Translations under genes and position numbers: made by a program
Shown here: positions 7,656 to 16,507 of the stretch, piece by piece
Layout of the letters: each line of letters begins with the position of its first letter
Numbering within the stretch: the first letter of the stretch is position 1
The notes under the pieces: model-generated
The model's database searches: none
What the model saw: the letters and a program-made list of their open reading frames with translations, nothing else
What the model was told of the DNA's origin: nothing
Assembly: GCA_900549325.1 (NCBI GenBank)
Contig: UROI01000006.1
Span: forward strand, 1-54,432
Length of the DNA: 54,432 bases
Direction of reading: 5' to 3'
From: an uncultured Mycoplasmatota bacterium
GTDB taxonomy: Bacteria; Bacillota_I; Bacilli_A; RF39; UBA660

Positions 7656-8600
7656 ATGAAAAATAAAACTATTACTAAGGTTATAAGAGTGGATAATGAA
7701 ACTAAAAAATTAATGAATGATTTTTATAGAGATATGAAAAGAGATAAAACTCCTCCTTACGCTATATTTCAAGCTGATACAGGAGATACTATAGTTACTT
7801 TATATGAGTCTGGTAAAGCAATGTTTCAAGGAGTATCTGCAGATATTGAAGCCGGTATGTGGGAAAGTATTGGTAAAGATAAAGAAAATATTGACTACTT
7901 TATAGATAGAGAGGACGTTAAAGAGAAAAAAGAAGAGACTACTATACCAATAGATATTTCTTCAGTTGGTTCTGACGAAGTTGGTACTGGTGATTATTAT
8001 GGACCTATTGTGGTAACAGCATCATATGTAAATAAAGAAGATATTCCTTTTTTGACTGAACTTGGTGTTAAAGATTCTAAAAAATTATCTGACGAGCAAA
8101 TATTAAAAATTGTTCCTAAAATTATTAAAAGAATTAAATATAAAACTATTATGTTATCTAACAAAGAATATAATGAAAAATATGGTAAGGATATGAATAT
8201 GAATAAAATAAAGGCCGTACTTCATAATAAGGTATTAACTGAAATGGTTAAAGATAATGTATATGATTATATTGTTGTAGATCAGTTTGAACCAGAATCT
8301 TCTTATTATAAGCATTTATCTGAAGTACCTAGTCCTTTGAAGGGAATTACTTTTATTACTAAGGCTGAAGATAAGTGTTTATCTGTCGCTTGTTCCTCAC
8401 TAATAAGTCGATATATCTTTGTTAAGGAAATTGATAAACTTGGTGATAAGTATGGTATCTTCTTACCTAAGGGGGCTAATTATTATGTTGAAGATGTTGG
8501 TATTAAATTAGTAGAGAAATATGGTGTTAATGTTTTAAAAGAAGTAGCTAAATTAAATTTTAGTAATACTGATAGAATATTAAAAGAAGTAAGAAAGTAA
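7656..8600 (+). CDS. rnhC: Ribonuclease HIII
   Basis: Cleaves the RNA strand of RNA-DNA hybrids, helping remove primers and R-loops. An N-terminal TBP-like substrate-binding domain (about 1-85, including FQGVSADIEAGMW) precedes the RNase H-fold domain. The family motif SDEVGTGDYYGPIVV carries the first catalytic Asp-Glu pair, VVDQFEP carries another metal Asp, and the C-terminal part ends with KLNFSNTDRI. At 314 aa it has the usual length for RnhC. AAGAGGTGG precedes the ATG. A terminator overlaps its last codons. Confidence 0.95.
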   Translation: MKNKTITKVIRVDNETKKLMNDFYRDMKRDKTPPYAIFQADTGDTIVTLYESGKAMFQGVSADIEAGMWESIGKDKENIDYFIDREDVKEKKEETTIPIDISSVGSDEVGTGDYYGPIVVTASYVNKEDIPFLTELGVKDSKKLSDEQILKIVPKIIKRIKYKTIMLSNKEYNEKYGKDMNMNKIKAVLHNKVLTEMVKDNVYDYIVVDQFEPESSYYKHLSEVPSPLKGITFITKAEDKCLSVACSSLISRYIFVKEIDKLGDKYGIFLPKGANYYVEDVGIKLVEKYGVNVLKEVAKLNFSNTDRILKEVRK

Positions 8601-8615
8601 ATCTTGCTTCTTTTT
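8582..8615 (+). terminator. Intrinsic terminator of rnhC
   Basis: AAAAGAAGTAAGA pairs with TCTTGCTTCTTTT (one G-U pair) across a 7-base loop holding the stop codon, followed by a T-run. Confidence 0.75.
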
Positions 8616-8632
8616 ATAATAAATAGACTATA

Positions 8633-9628
8633 TTAATCTTTATAATATGTTTGATTTTTATTAGTTGGGTTATCTGGATATGTCATTTTTATTAAATTAT
8701 TTTCAATAGCGGGGACTAGATAGTTTTCTCTAAATGAAACTCTAGATTTCATATCTACTAATTTCATTAAATCATTGGTACTATATTTAATTCCAGGCTC
8801 CATTGTATCAAGTAATTTTTTTATATATGGACTTATATGATTAATTTGATTATTTACTCCAACAATTAAAGTATCTAGTTCTTCATCAATCATTTTTAAC
8901 ATAAATTCTATAAATTCAGTTGAATTACCATTTGCATTACAATTAGCAATTACTCTATAGTATTCATCTTGATATTTTTTTATTGCGCTTTCTATTGGAA
9001 CATATTCAAATATATCTTCATATTCAGATAAGATAACATTCTGCCACAATCTAGCTGTTCTTCCATTGCCATCACCAAATGGATGTATAAAGATAAATTC
9101 ATAATGGAATACTGAAGATAATATTAATGGATGTATTTCGCTCTTTTTTTCTTTCATCCAATTAAACAGTTGTTCCATAAGTTCTTCTACTTGATTTGCT
9201 GGTGGACAAATATGTATGCAATTGCCATTCTCATCAAAGACTCCTTCGCCAGTACTTCTAAACTTTCCAGATTCCTCTGTAGTTAAATATGTCATAATGC
9301 CGTGTATTTCTTTTAAATTTTTTATACTATATGGATTTACTTCTTTAATTTTTAAATAAGCATTATAAGCGTTTTTTACTTCTTGTATTTCTTTTTCTGG
9401 TCCAATTACCAATTTACCATCAATAACATCTTTAACTTGACTAAGTGATAAAGAGTTTGCCTCTATTGCAAGTGATGAATGAATAGATTTTATTCTGTTA
9501 TTTCTTCTTAAGACTGGCATTTTATTTAAATCTTTATAGTTTTCAAGTCCACCAATTTTCTTCATAATTGAAGAAACTCTTTCTAGCATAATATTAGTTA
9601 TTTCAAATGGTGGTATATAATTTTGCAT
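8633..9628 (-). CDS. Fic-family AMP-transferase (Fic/DOC protein)
   Basis: Fic enzymes move AMP (or related groups) from nucleotides to protein hydroxyls and can also reverse this. The complete active-site motif HPFGDGNGRTAR (182-193) with catalytic His182 is present. Upstream, SSLAIEAN (51-58) matches the class II inhibitory helix, with Glu56 able to block the gamma phosphate; the residue after it is Ala instead of the usual Gly/Asn. The order Fic_N, Fic core, and a C-terminal winged-helix-like region (about 265-331) is that of stand-alone bacterial Fic proteins. No antitoxin gene is adjacent. GAGGTG lies nine bases before the ATG. Confidence 0.92.
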   Translation of the reverse strand: MQNYIPPFEITNIMLERVSSIMKKIGGLENYKDLNKMPVLRRNNRIKSIHSSLAIEANSLSLSQVKDVIDGKLVIGPEKEIQEVKNAYNAYLKIKEVNPYSIKNLKEIHGIMTYLTTEESGKFRSTGEGVFDENGNCIHICPPANQVEELMEQLFNWMKEKKSEIHPLILSSVFHYEFIFIHPFGDGNGRTARLWQNVILSEYEDIFEYVPIESAIKKYQDEYYRVIANCNANGNSTEFIEFMLKMIDEELDTLIVGVNNQINHISPYIKKLLDTMEPGIKYSTNDLMKLVDMKSRVSFRENYLVPAIENNLIKMTYPDNPTNKNQTYYKD

Positions 9629-9656
9629 TTAAATCACCTCATTTTTTTCTACTAAT

Positions 9657-9685
9657 ATTATACTATATATATTAATTATAGTCAA
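9657..9685 (-). promoter_or_regulatory. Strong sigma-A promoter of the Fic gene
   Basis: The minus strand reads TTGACT-N17-TATAAT, about 30 bases upstream of the Fic ATG. Three 12-bp direct repeats lie immediately upstream of the -35. Confidence 0.75.
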
Positions 9686-9689
9686 TCTA

Positions 9690-9725
9690 CTTGTATGTTT
9701 TCTTGTATGTTTTCTTGTATGTTTT
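9690..9725. repeat. Three tandem 12-bp direct repeats upstream of the Fic promoter
   Basis: CTTGTATGTTTT occurs three times head to tail without gaps. The last copy overlaps the stop codon of the 107-aa gene; the first ends about five bases from the Fic -35 box. One helical turn plus about 1.5 bp spacing could place repeated protein contacts nearly on one face, so an operator is possible; replication slippage is the alternative. Confidence 0.7.
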
Positions 9726-10047
9726 AGTCATAGACAAACTTACCTAATACTTTAAATACACTCTCTATGCCTTTTTTTAGAACATCATTTACTTTAGTGG
9801 ATACCCTGTTGGTACCTCTCGTTAATTTTGTTGTGTAGTCAGTACTGGTATTAACTACATAATCTTCAATACTAACATCCCTACCTTCACTTATATCTTT
9901 TTCAAATTTTTCCATTGCTTCTTTAGTTAGTACTGTTTTATTACGAAGATTATATTCATAGTAGCCGCTCTTTTCTATTACATAAGCTATAATAAAGCTT
10001 AAGAATAATACTATAAATACTATTTTTAATATTTTTTTCTTATCCAT
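9724..10047 (-). CDS. Small single-pass membrane protein downstream of spoIIP
   Basis: A 107-aa protein: one N-terminal membrane segment (about 8-26) and an external or cytoplasmic charged tail rich in Thr, Lys and Val. It is not recognised. ATG 10047 lies inside the last codons of spoIIP, with AAAGGTG seven bases upstream, so translation is coupled to spoIIP. That suggests a role with SpoIIP in the sporulation membrane, which is inference from position only. Confidence 0.6.
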   Translation of the reverse strand: MDKKKILKIVFIVLFLSFIIAYVIEKSGYYEYNLRNKTVLTKEAMEKFEKDISEGRDVSIEDYVVNTSTDYTTKLTRGTNRVSTKVNDVLKKGIESVFKVLGKFVYD

Positions 10048-11044
10048 TATCGTCACCTTTTATATAGTAATATAATATGTTTGATATAGCCTCAGTAGTA
10101 TTAAGTACTTCGTCGATATTATTATCTACTCCGCCAACTTCAATTAAAATACTATTGGGACTAATATCTTGGTTATATATACCATCTACTCCAGGGCCTT
10201 CTTTTTTATAGATACCTCTAGATAAACCTTTATAATATTTATTAAATAAGTTATTTAAGTCTTCGCTTAATTTTAAGTTATCTTTATAATTATCATGTTC
10301 TAATCCTACGACAAAGAGTATTCTAGCATAGTCTTTACCATTTATGTTTACACTAGTTACATTTTTGTTTACCGAGTCTCTATGAATATCAATAAAATAT
10401 TTTAGAGTATTATATTTATTCTTTTTATCTAAGATAAATATACGTGAAGCTTTATAAGAACTGGCATGATTCCAATTATTTATACTTAAGAATTCTGATA
10501 AGTTAGAATCTTCAACAATGGTAGATAATCCTTTGCTATTTAATTTTTCTTTTAATAAGTAAGAAGCCATTAATACATTAGGTGTTATTCCATAAATATC
10601 TAGGTTTGAACTATTATAGTTTTCTAACTGGTGTGAATTGTAAATATATATAATTGGATTATTTACATCTACAGGATTTGGATCTTCTATATATGAACTT
10701 ATTTTTTTTAGTTCTTCTAAATTACTATAGTCATCATTATGTTCATAGTCTTTATTAGAGGAAGTTATACTTCTATCAAGAATAGAGCTTGGATTAGTGA
10801 AGTCTATGCTAAATAGAAATTTAGTACTCTTGTTAACAACATTTATTAGTTTGTAATCGCCAATTAAATGGGAATTTCCTCCTTTTAAGAGAAAGTTAAT
10901 AAACGCTGTATTATTTATATTATTACTATTTTTTAGTGAGTAATAAAAAGTTATTGAGAAGATTATGTATATTACTATGATATAAATAAATGATAGTTTT
11001 ATTTTTTTCTTTACTATTTTTTTTAATTTCATTTTACTATTCAT
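10040..11044 (-). CDS. spoIIP: Stage II sporulation protein P (peptidoglycan amidase/endopeptidase)
   Basis: SpoIIP trims septal peptidoglycan during engulfment of the forespore, working with SpoIID and SpoIIM. The protein has an N-terminal membrane anchor (about 15-33), a linker, and the family domain: PIIYIYNSHQLENY (first metal-ligand region), a conserved YFIDIHRDS segment, ARILFVVGLEH, and the closing SILIEVGGVDNN with the catalytic Glu. At 334 aa it is slightly shorter than the B. subtilis protein. It is the first gene of a two-gene unit. Its presence, with cotE and spoIIGA-sigE here, argues for spore formation. Confidence 0.88.
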   Translation of the reverse strand: MNSKMKLKKIVKKKIKLSFIYIIVIYIIFSITFYYSLKNSNNINNTAFINFLLKGGNSHLIGDYKLINVVNKSTKFLFSIDFTNPSSILDRSITSSNKDYEHNDDYSNLEELKKISSYIEDPNPVDVNNPIIYIYNSHQLENYNSSNLDIYGITPNVLMASYLLKEKLNSKGLSTIVEDSNLSEFLSINNWNHASSYKASRIFILDKKNKYNTLKYFIDIHRDSVNKNVTSVNINGKDYARILFVVGLEHDNYKDNLKLSEDLNNLFNKYYKGLSRGIYKKEGPGVDGIYNQDISPNSILIEVGGVDNNIDEVLNTTEAISNILYYYIKGDDNG

Positions 11045-11087
11045 AGAGGCATCACCTAGTAATAATATATAACATTAGGTAATAATT

Positions 11088-11120
11088 TTATGTCGAAAAA
11101 AAAGTAGGTTACCCTACTTA
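11088..11120 (-). terminator. Intrinsic terminator of the PAP2-rsmE operon
   Basis: The 7-bp stem AAGTAGG/CCTACTT with a 4-base loop overlaps the stop of the 11118 gene and is followed on the minus strand by eight T. Confidence 0.8.
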
Positions 11121-11867
11121 TTGTAAATCTGTACGTAAATTTTTTAATTCGTCAATGAATTCGTCTGTTTCTTCGTCGTCAGTTATATTATATATCTTAT
11201 CTTTTACTTTTAATAATTCATCATAGCTTATTATTGCTTCCTCTTCTTGTTTTCTTTCATAGTCAGTTAATTCTATATTAGATGGTCTTACTTCTTCTTC
11301 CATTCTTTCAACAATATCGGAAGCAAATTTCATGCTATCGTTTACTTCATAAGCATCTTCCATTGTTTCAAGTGGCGATAAAGCATCCTCATGTAAATCT
11401 ATGCCTGCGGTGATATTTTCGCTTGCTTGATAGTTCTCTTTTGCATATTCTTCTTTGCTATATGGCTCTCTATCAATATGAATTGGAGACGTTTGAATTC
11501 TATTTTCCTTGAAAACATTTCTTGTATATAAACCATTATTACTTGTATTTACTGATATTTTTTGTTCTTTTGGTTCTTCTTTTTTAGTTTCTTCTTTTTG
11601 TTCTATTTTTTCTTCTTTAGATAATTCTGTTACTATTTCACGATGTTCTTCTTTAGTTTCATTTGATATTAGAGATGGTTCTTCCTGAATATCATTTAAC
11701 TCTTCTTTAACATTAATTTCTTTTAGATACTTAGATAATTTTCTATTTTTTAATAAAAGTACTATTAGTAAAAAGATAACAAATACAAAAAGAAAAACTA
11801 CTATCCAAAAGAAGAATAAACCATTACTTGATAAATTGTTATAGAAATCATTAAATGAATTTATCAT
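11118..11867 (-). CDS. Acidic single-pass membrane protein, unknown function
   Basis: A 249-aa protein with one N-terminal membrane segment (about 15-40), then a long, low-complexity, Glu/Lys-rich cytoplasmic region. It resembles generic membrane-anchored scaffold proteins; no domain is recognised. ATG 11867 is preferred because AGAGGTG lies six bases upstream; the upstream in-frame GTG is part of that site. It overlaps the end of rsmE and ends the operon at the terminator at 11088-11120. Confidence 0.6.
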   Translation of the reverse strand: MINSFNDFYNNLSSNGLFFFWIVVFLFVFVIFLLIVLLLKNRKLSKYLKEINVKEELNDIQEEPSLISNETKEEHREIVTELSKEEKIEQKEETKKEEPKEQKISVNTSNNGLYTRNVFKENRIQTSPIHIDREPYSKEEYAKENYQASENITAGIDLHEDALSPLETMEDAYEVNDSMKFASDIVERMEEEVRPSNIELTDYERKQEEEAIISYDELLKVKDKIYNITDDEETDEFIDELKNLRTDLQ

Positions 11868-12588
11868 TATATTCACCTCTTACTGCGATAAAGTTAAATA
11901 CTGCACCAGCATATATAGCGGCAGTTTCCACTCTAAATATTAGGTCTCCAAAAGATACTGGGTTATAATTATTTTCTAATAAATATGTTTCTTCTTTAGG
12001 ACTTATTCCACCTTCTGGACCTATTACCATTATAATTTTAGCACAATCTTTTATGCTTTGTAAATAGTAATTTAGTAATTTATCTTTTTCTTTTGTAGAT
12101 GCTACTAGTTTGATATCATAGTCTAGATTTGTTAAGTCTTTGATACTCATAATATCGGTAATTTCTGGGATATCCGTTCTTTTAGATTGCTCACTAGCCT
12201 CCTTGCAGATCATTTGCCATCTTGCTTTTTTCTTACTAAATCTTTCTTTATCTAATTTAACAATACTTCTTTCCATATCGACTGGAATTATTCTTGATAC
12301 GCCAAGTTCTGTTAGTTTTTGAAGAATTAAATCTATTTTTTGTTCTTTTACTAAACCTATGGCTATTGTTAATTCTATATTTAGCTTATTTTCTTTACTA
12401 ATAGTATCCTCTACTGAAATGGTCAATGGTTCTAAATTATCTATATTACATATATATAATATCTTATCATATACTACTTCTATTTTGTCATTGATATTCA
12501 TTCGCATAACATTTTTAATATGATGAAGATCTGACTCTTCAAGTATTAAATTATTATTTTCTTTTGCTTTAGCAAAATATCTTTGCAT
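11851..12588 (-). CDS. rsmE: 16S rRNA (uracil1498-N3)-methyltransferase
   Basis: RsmE methylates U1498 of 16S rRNA in the assembled small subunit, using SAM. An N-terminal PUA-like domain begins with MQRYF and contains HHIKNVMRMN; the SPOUT-fold domain has LTELGVSRIIPVDMERS, the knot motifs VIGPEGGISPKE and the terminal LIFRVETAAIYAG. At 245 aa it has the family length. ATG 12588 (MQRYF) is the conserved start and overlaps the PAP2 gene by 20 bases. Confidence 0.95.
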   Translation of the reverse strand: MQRYFAKAKENNNLILEESDLHHIKNVMRMNINDKIEVVYDKILYICNIDNLEPLTISVEDTISKENKLNIELTIAIGLVKEQKIDLILQKLTELGVSRIIPVDMERSIVKLDKERFSKKKARWQMICKEASEQSKRTDIPEITDIMSIKDLTNLDYDIKLVASTKEKDKLLNYYLQSIKDCAKIIMVIGPEGGISPKEETYLLENNYNPVSFGDLIFRVETAAIYAGAVFNFIAVRGEYNDKFI

Positions 12589-13213
12589 ATATACCACTCT
12601 CTTCTAGATTTATTTTCTTTTTTCTTATTATATAATAGATTGGAACTATTATAAAGGCTCCTAGTACATCTACGATTACATGTTGTTTTATGAATACTGT
12701 TGATAACATTATTAATACTGATGTTATTGTTATTAATATTTTGTATTCTTTTTTTATTTCTTTGACGTCTAATGTTGATATTATAAATAATATGGCTAAG
12801 GCACAGTGAGCTGAAGGAAATAGATTTACTGGAGTATCTACTTTGTATATAATATTTATTATCCATGTTGAAATACTGTCTACTACTAGTGGTTCTCTAG
12901 TCATAGTGGTTGGTAATAGTATAAATATTATTCCTTCAAATAATGTATATATTAGACATGTTACTATGTATCTATCAAATACTTTTTTGTTATATTTTAA
13001 TATTAGTAATGGTATTAAGAATAGTAATAAATACCACAAGACATAGAATATTATAAAGGCTGGTATAAATGGTATCATATTATCAAAATAGTTATTTAAA
13101 TGCATTGGTGTACCTTGAAATAGTTTGGTTATACCATATACTAATGTTTGAAAAAGAAAACTAAATATTAATATTATTATTCTATTTTTATTTTCTTTAA
13201 TATACTTCTTCAT
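12569..13213 (-). CDS. PAP2-superfamily membrane phosphatase
   Basis: A 214-aa membrane protein with about six hydrophobic segments and the acid-phosphatase motifs of the PAP2 family: PSAHC (motif 2, His as proton donor) and KQHVIVDVLGA (motif 3, nucleophile His with supporting Asp). Such enzymes dephosphorylate lipid phosphates, for example phosphatidic acid or undecaprenyl pyrophosphate, at the outer membrane face. Motif 1 (KxxxxxxRP) is not evident. It heads the operon with rsmE. ATG 13213 is chosen for GAGG seven bases upstream. Confidence 0.82.
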   Translation of the reverse strand: MKKYIKENKNRIIILIFSFLFQTLVYGITKLFQGTPMHLNNYFDNMIPFIPAFIIFYVLWYLLLFLIPLLILKYNKKVFDRYIVTCLIYTLFEGIIFILLPTTMTREPLVVDSISTWIINIIYKVDTPVNLFPSAHCALAILFIISTLDVKEIKKEYKILITITSVLIMLSTVFIKQHVIVDVLGAFIIVPIYYIIRKKKINLEESGIYAKIFC

Positions 13214-13259
13214 ATTCACGCCTCATACTACATTATATTGCCTTTAGATAATTATATCA

Positions 13260-13323
13260 TACAAAAAGAAAAAGAGATATATTTGAAGTGAATATTTTGA
13301 ATTTCACTTCTGTTTTATCTCTT
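13260..13323 (-). terminator. Intrinsic terminator of the hrcA-dnaJ operon
   Basis: A two-part stem, AAGAGATA with TATCTCTT outside and GAAGTGAA with TTCACTTC inside, is followed on the minus strand by a T-rich run. It lies about 140 bases past the dnaJ stop, with the double hairpin at 13403-13455 in between. Confidence 0.75.
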
Positions 13324-13402
13324 CATTGCGTATTTTAAATTTATGTTATCTAAATATCATAATAATTTTTGATATGTATTAATGGCTTTTATATAATAGA
13401 TT

Positions 13403-13455
13403 TTATTTTTAGACTGTAGGCTAAAAATAACACTCTAAGACCTTGGCTTAGAGTG
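13403..13455 (-). repeat. Tandem double hairpin, CC..GT-loop family (copy e)
   Basis: On the minus strand, 13431-13455 is stem CACTCTAAG with loop CCAAGGT, and 13403-13430 is a perfect 10-bp stem TTATTTTTAG with loop CCTACAGT. It starts six bases after the dnaJ stop. The loops match the family described at 384-442. Confidence 0.75.
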
Positions 13456-13461
13456 CATATA

Positions 13462-14583
13462 TTATCTTTTTAACATCTTATTAAATTTAGTAAACTTACT
13501 ATCGTCATCTAATGTTGTTTCTGATAGTTCTTTAAATAAATCTTTTTGTTTTTTAGTTAGTTTAGTTGGCATAACGACATCTACAATTACATACATATCG
13601 CCTTTTTTATTATTGATATCACTATCTATTCCTTTACCTTTTAATCTTAACTTACTGCCATTCTTAGTACCATCAGGAATAGTTATAATAGCATTTCCGT
13701 AGATAGTAGGTATCTCTTTCTTGCAGCCTAATACTGCTTCGGTAATAGTAAGAGGTACAGTGATATAAATATCATTTTCATCTCTAGTATAGAAGTCATC
13801 TTCTTTAACACTAAACTCAATATATAAATCTCCTGGTTCTCCTCCATTAGTACCTGCTTCACCTTTACCTGCAAGTCTTATTCTATTACCTGTATTTATT
13901 CCTTTAGGAATAGTAATGGTTAGAGTTTTAACTTTTCTTTCTTTACCAGTACCATGGCAATTAGTACAGATTTTATCAAATGTTGAACCTGTTCCATGAC
14001 ATGTAGGACAAGCTGTTCTTGATAGGAATGATCCAAAAACAGTACTTTGCTGTCTTGTTACTGTTCCAGAGCCTTTACAATCAGGACAAGTATGCATATT
14101 AAAGCCGCCTTGACCATGACACTCAGAACATTCGTCTTCAGTATCTACTTTGATATCTTTCTTAGCTCCATGAACAGCCTCATCAAAAGTAATACTCATG
14201 CGATATAGTAAGTCACTACCATCTTCTCTTCTAGATCTAGTTCTTGTACCTGATGAAGATGATGATGAACTAAAGCCAAAGTTTTTGAATAAATCTCCAA
14301 AGATATCTTCCATACCACCAAAGTCAAAGCCATCAAATCCAGAGAAACCACCATTTTCATTGGTAAAGGCTGCATGACCATACTGATCGTATTGTTTTCT
14401 TTTTGTTTCATCGGATAATACAGCATAGGCTTCTTGACATTCTTTAAACTTTTCAGCAGCATTTTCTTCTTTTGATACATCAGGATGGTACTTTTTAGCT
14501 AGTTTTCTGAAGGCAGATTTTATTTCATCTTGAGATGCTGTTTTGGGTACTCCTAGTACCTCGTAGTAATCTTTTTTATTCAT
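13462..14583 (-). CDS. dnaJ: Chaperone protein DnaJ
   Basis: Hsp40 co-chaperone that delivers unfolded substrates to DnaK and stimulates its ATPase. The J domain carries KYHPDVSKE (HPD), followed by a Gly/Phe-rich linker that here contains a Ser run, then four zinc-binding repeats (CSECHGQG, CPDCKGSG, CPTCHGTG, CTNCHGTG) and C-terminal beta domains. The 373-aa length is normal. ATG 14583 is the start because GGAGG lies five bases upstream and MNKKDYYEVLGV is conserved. It is the last gene of the hrcA operon. Confidence 0.98.
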   Translation of the reverse strand: MNKKDYYEVLGVPKTASQDEIKSAFRKLAKKYHPDVSKEENAAEKFKECQEAYAVLSDETKRKQYDQYGHAAFTNENGGFSGFDGFDFGGMEDIFGDLFKNFGFSSSSSSSGTRTRSRREDGSDLLYRMSITFDEAVHGAKKDIKVDTEDECSECHGQGGFNMHTCPDCKGSGTVTRQQSTVFGSFLSRTACPTCHGTGSTFDKICTNCHGTGKERKVKTLTITIPKGINTGNRIRLAGKGEAGTNGGEPGDLYIEFSVKEDDFYTRDENDIYITVPLTITEAVLGCKKEIPTIYGNAIITIPDGTKNGSKLRLKGKGIDSDINNKKGDMYVIVDVVMPTKLTKKQKDLFKELSETTLDDDSKFTKFNKMLKR

Positions 14584-14605
14584 AATTTCCTCCAAACATA
14601 AGTAT

Positions 14606-14633
14606 AAAGTTCTAGCTAGAAAACTAGAACTTT
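14606..14633 (-). terminator. Hairpin between dnaK and dnaJ
   Basis: A perfect 10-bp stem AAAGTTCTAG/CTAGAACTTT with an 8-base loop lies in the dnaK-dnaJ gap, 23 bases before the dnaJ ATG. There is no strong T-run, so it more likely tunes dnaJ dosage (partial termination or RNA processing) than fully terminates. Confidence 0.5.
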
Positions 14634-14648
14634 AACTTTTTATTTAAA

Positions 14649-16481
14649 TTATTTTTCTTCGTACTCAGCATCTACCACTGTGTCGTCTTTATCGTCTTTC
14701 TTTTCTTCTTTAGTTTCAGTCTTAGTACTTTCTGCATTTTGATTGTTTTTAGCAGCTTCTTCATAAACTTTTGTAGCAAGAGCATTAGCCTTCTCTAATA
14801 GTTTATCTTTAGCTTTATTAATCTTTTCAACATCTTCTGTTTCGATAGCTTTCTTAGTTTCTTCCATTAAGTCTTCAGCTTCTTTCTTATCAGAATCAGT
14901 TACTTTTTCTCCTAAATCTTTAAGAGCTTTCTCGGTCATGAATACTACTTGTTCAGCATCATTCTTAGCATCTGCTACTTCTTTCTTCTTGTTATCAGCT
15001 TCTTTATTCTTTTCTGCTTCTTTCATCATCTTATCGATTTCTTCATCACTTAATGTATTAGTAGCAGTAATTGTAATTGATTGTTCTTTTCCAGTACCCA
15101 AGTCTTTTGCTTTAACATTTACGATACCATTAGCATCTATATCAAATGTTACTTCGATTTGTGGTACTCCTCTTGGAGCAGGTGGAATGTTATTTAATTG
15201 GAAGTTACCAAGAGTCTTGTTATCGTTAGCCATTGGTCTTTCACCTTGTAATACATGGATATCAACAGCAGGTTGATTATCAGCGGCTGTACTAAATACT
15301 TGACTCTTACTTGTAGGTATTGTAGTATTTCTAGGTATTAATACAGTCATTACTCCTCCTAGTGTTTCAATACCAAGTGATAATGGTGTTACATCTAGAA
15401 GTACGATATCATTAACGTCACCAGTAAGTACACCACCTTGAATAGCAGCACCCATAGCTACTACTTCATCTGGGTTAACTTCTTTAGATGGTTCTTTACC
15501 TAATTCTTTCTTAACTAGTTCTTGAACACAAGGTATTCTTGTTGAACCTCCTACTAGTAATACTTTATCAATATCCTTAGATGTTAATTTTGCATCTTTT
15601 AATGCTTTTCTTACTGGTTCAGTAGTTGATTCTACTAAATCTCTAATTAAATCTTCAAATTTAGCTTTTGTTAAAGTTAAGTTTAAATGAAGTGGTCCAT
15701 CTGTTCCTTGAGATATAAATGGTAATGATATTTCAGTAGAAGTCATACCACTAAGGTCTTTCTTAGCCTTTTCAGCAGCATCTCTAACTCTTTGCATAGC
15801 CATTTTATCTTTAGTTAAATCAACGCCTGTTTCTTTCTTGAATTCATCAGTCATCCATTCCATTACTCTTTCATCAAAGTCATCTCCACCTAAGTGATTG
15901 TTACCACTTGTAGATTTAACTTCAAATACACCATCACCAAGTTCTAGAATAGATACATCAAATGTACCGCCACCTAAGTCGTATACTAGGATAGTTTGTG
16001 CTTTTTCTTGTTTATCTAGTCCATAAGCAAGAGCTGCTGCAGTTGGTTCATTAATTATTCTTTCTACTTCCAGTCCAGCAATTTTACCAGCATTCTTAGT
16101 AGCTTGTCTTTGACTATCATTAAAGTATGCAGGTACTGTAATTACGGCTTTGTTTACTGTTTCTCCTAAGTAAGCTTCAGCAGTCTTCTTAAGATCTCCT
16201 AGTATCATTGCAGATATCTCTTCTGGAGTATATTCTTTTCCATTAGCGGATACTTTTTCACTAGTACCCATTTTTCTTTTTATTGAAGAAATAGTATCTT
16301 TATTGGTTACCATTTGGTTTTTAGCCTTTTGTCCAACAATTATTTCTCCATTTTTGAATGCTACTACTGATGGAGTAGTTCTCATTCCTTCGGGATTAGT
16401 TATTACTTTAGCTTCTCCCCCTTCATATACAGATACACAACTATTTGTTGTACCTAAGTCAATTCCTATAATTTTACTCAT
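14649..16481 (-). CDS. dnaK: Chaperone protein DnaK (Hsp70)
   Basis: ATP-driven Hsp70 chaperone. The nucleotide-binding domain starts with IIGIDLGTTNSCV and has VYDLGGGTFDVSIL and VLLVGGSTRIPCVQ; the interdomain linker is VLLDVTPLSLGIET, followed by the substrate-binding sandwich and a helical lid. The 610-aa protein ends with a charged tail and AEYEEK, a variant of the usual EEVK-type end. ATG 16481 is supported by AAGGAG nine bases upstream. It sits downstream of a small membrane-protein gene in the HrcA-regulated operon. Confidence 0.99.
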   Translation of the reverse strand: MSKIIGIDLGTTNSCVSVYEGGEAKVITNPEGMRTTPSVVAFKNGEIIVGQKAKNQMVTNKDTISSIKRKMGTSEKVSANGKEYTPEEISAMILGDLKKTAEAYLGETVNKAVITVPAYFNDSQRQATKNAGKIAGLEVERIINEPTAAALAYGLDKQEKAQTILVYDLGGGTFDVSILELGDGVFEVKSTSGNNHLGGDDFDERVMEWMTDEFKKETGVDLTKDKMAMQRVRDAAEKAKKDLSGMTSTEISLPFISQGTDGPLHLNLTLTKAKFEDLIRDLVESTTEPVRKALKDAKLTSKDIDKVLLVGGSTRIPCVQELVKKELGKEPSKEVNPDEVVAMGAAIQGGVLTGDVNDIVLLDVTPLSLGIETLGGVMTVLIPRNTTIPTSKSQVFSTAADNQPAVDIHVLQGERPMANDNKTLGNFQLNNIPPAPRGVPQIEVTFDIDANGIVNVKAKDLGTGKEQSITITATNTLSDEEIDKMMKEAEKNKEADNKKKEVADAKNDAEQVVFMTEKALKDLGEKVTDSDKKEAEDLMEETKKAIETEDVEKINKAKDKLLEKANALATKVYEEAAKNNQNAESTKTETKEEKKDDKDDTVVDAEYEEK

Positions 16482-16507
16482 ATTTATCAATCTCCTTTAC
16501 ATATTTA

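Noticed and set aside
8633..9725. Fic toxin-antitoxin pair
   Set aside because: No small antitoxin gene is adjacent, and the Fic protein has its own internal inhibitory helix, so it is a stand-alone Fic.
12546..12866. 106-codon reading frame overlapping the PAP2 and rsmE genes
   Set aside because: It lies in another frame of well-supported genes, is low complexity (Asn, Ile, Arg), and has no ribosome site.
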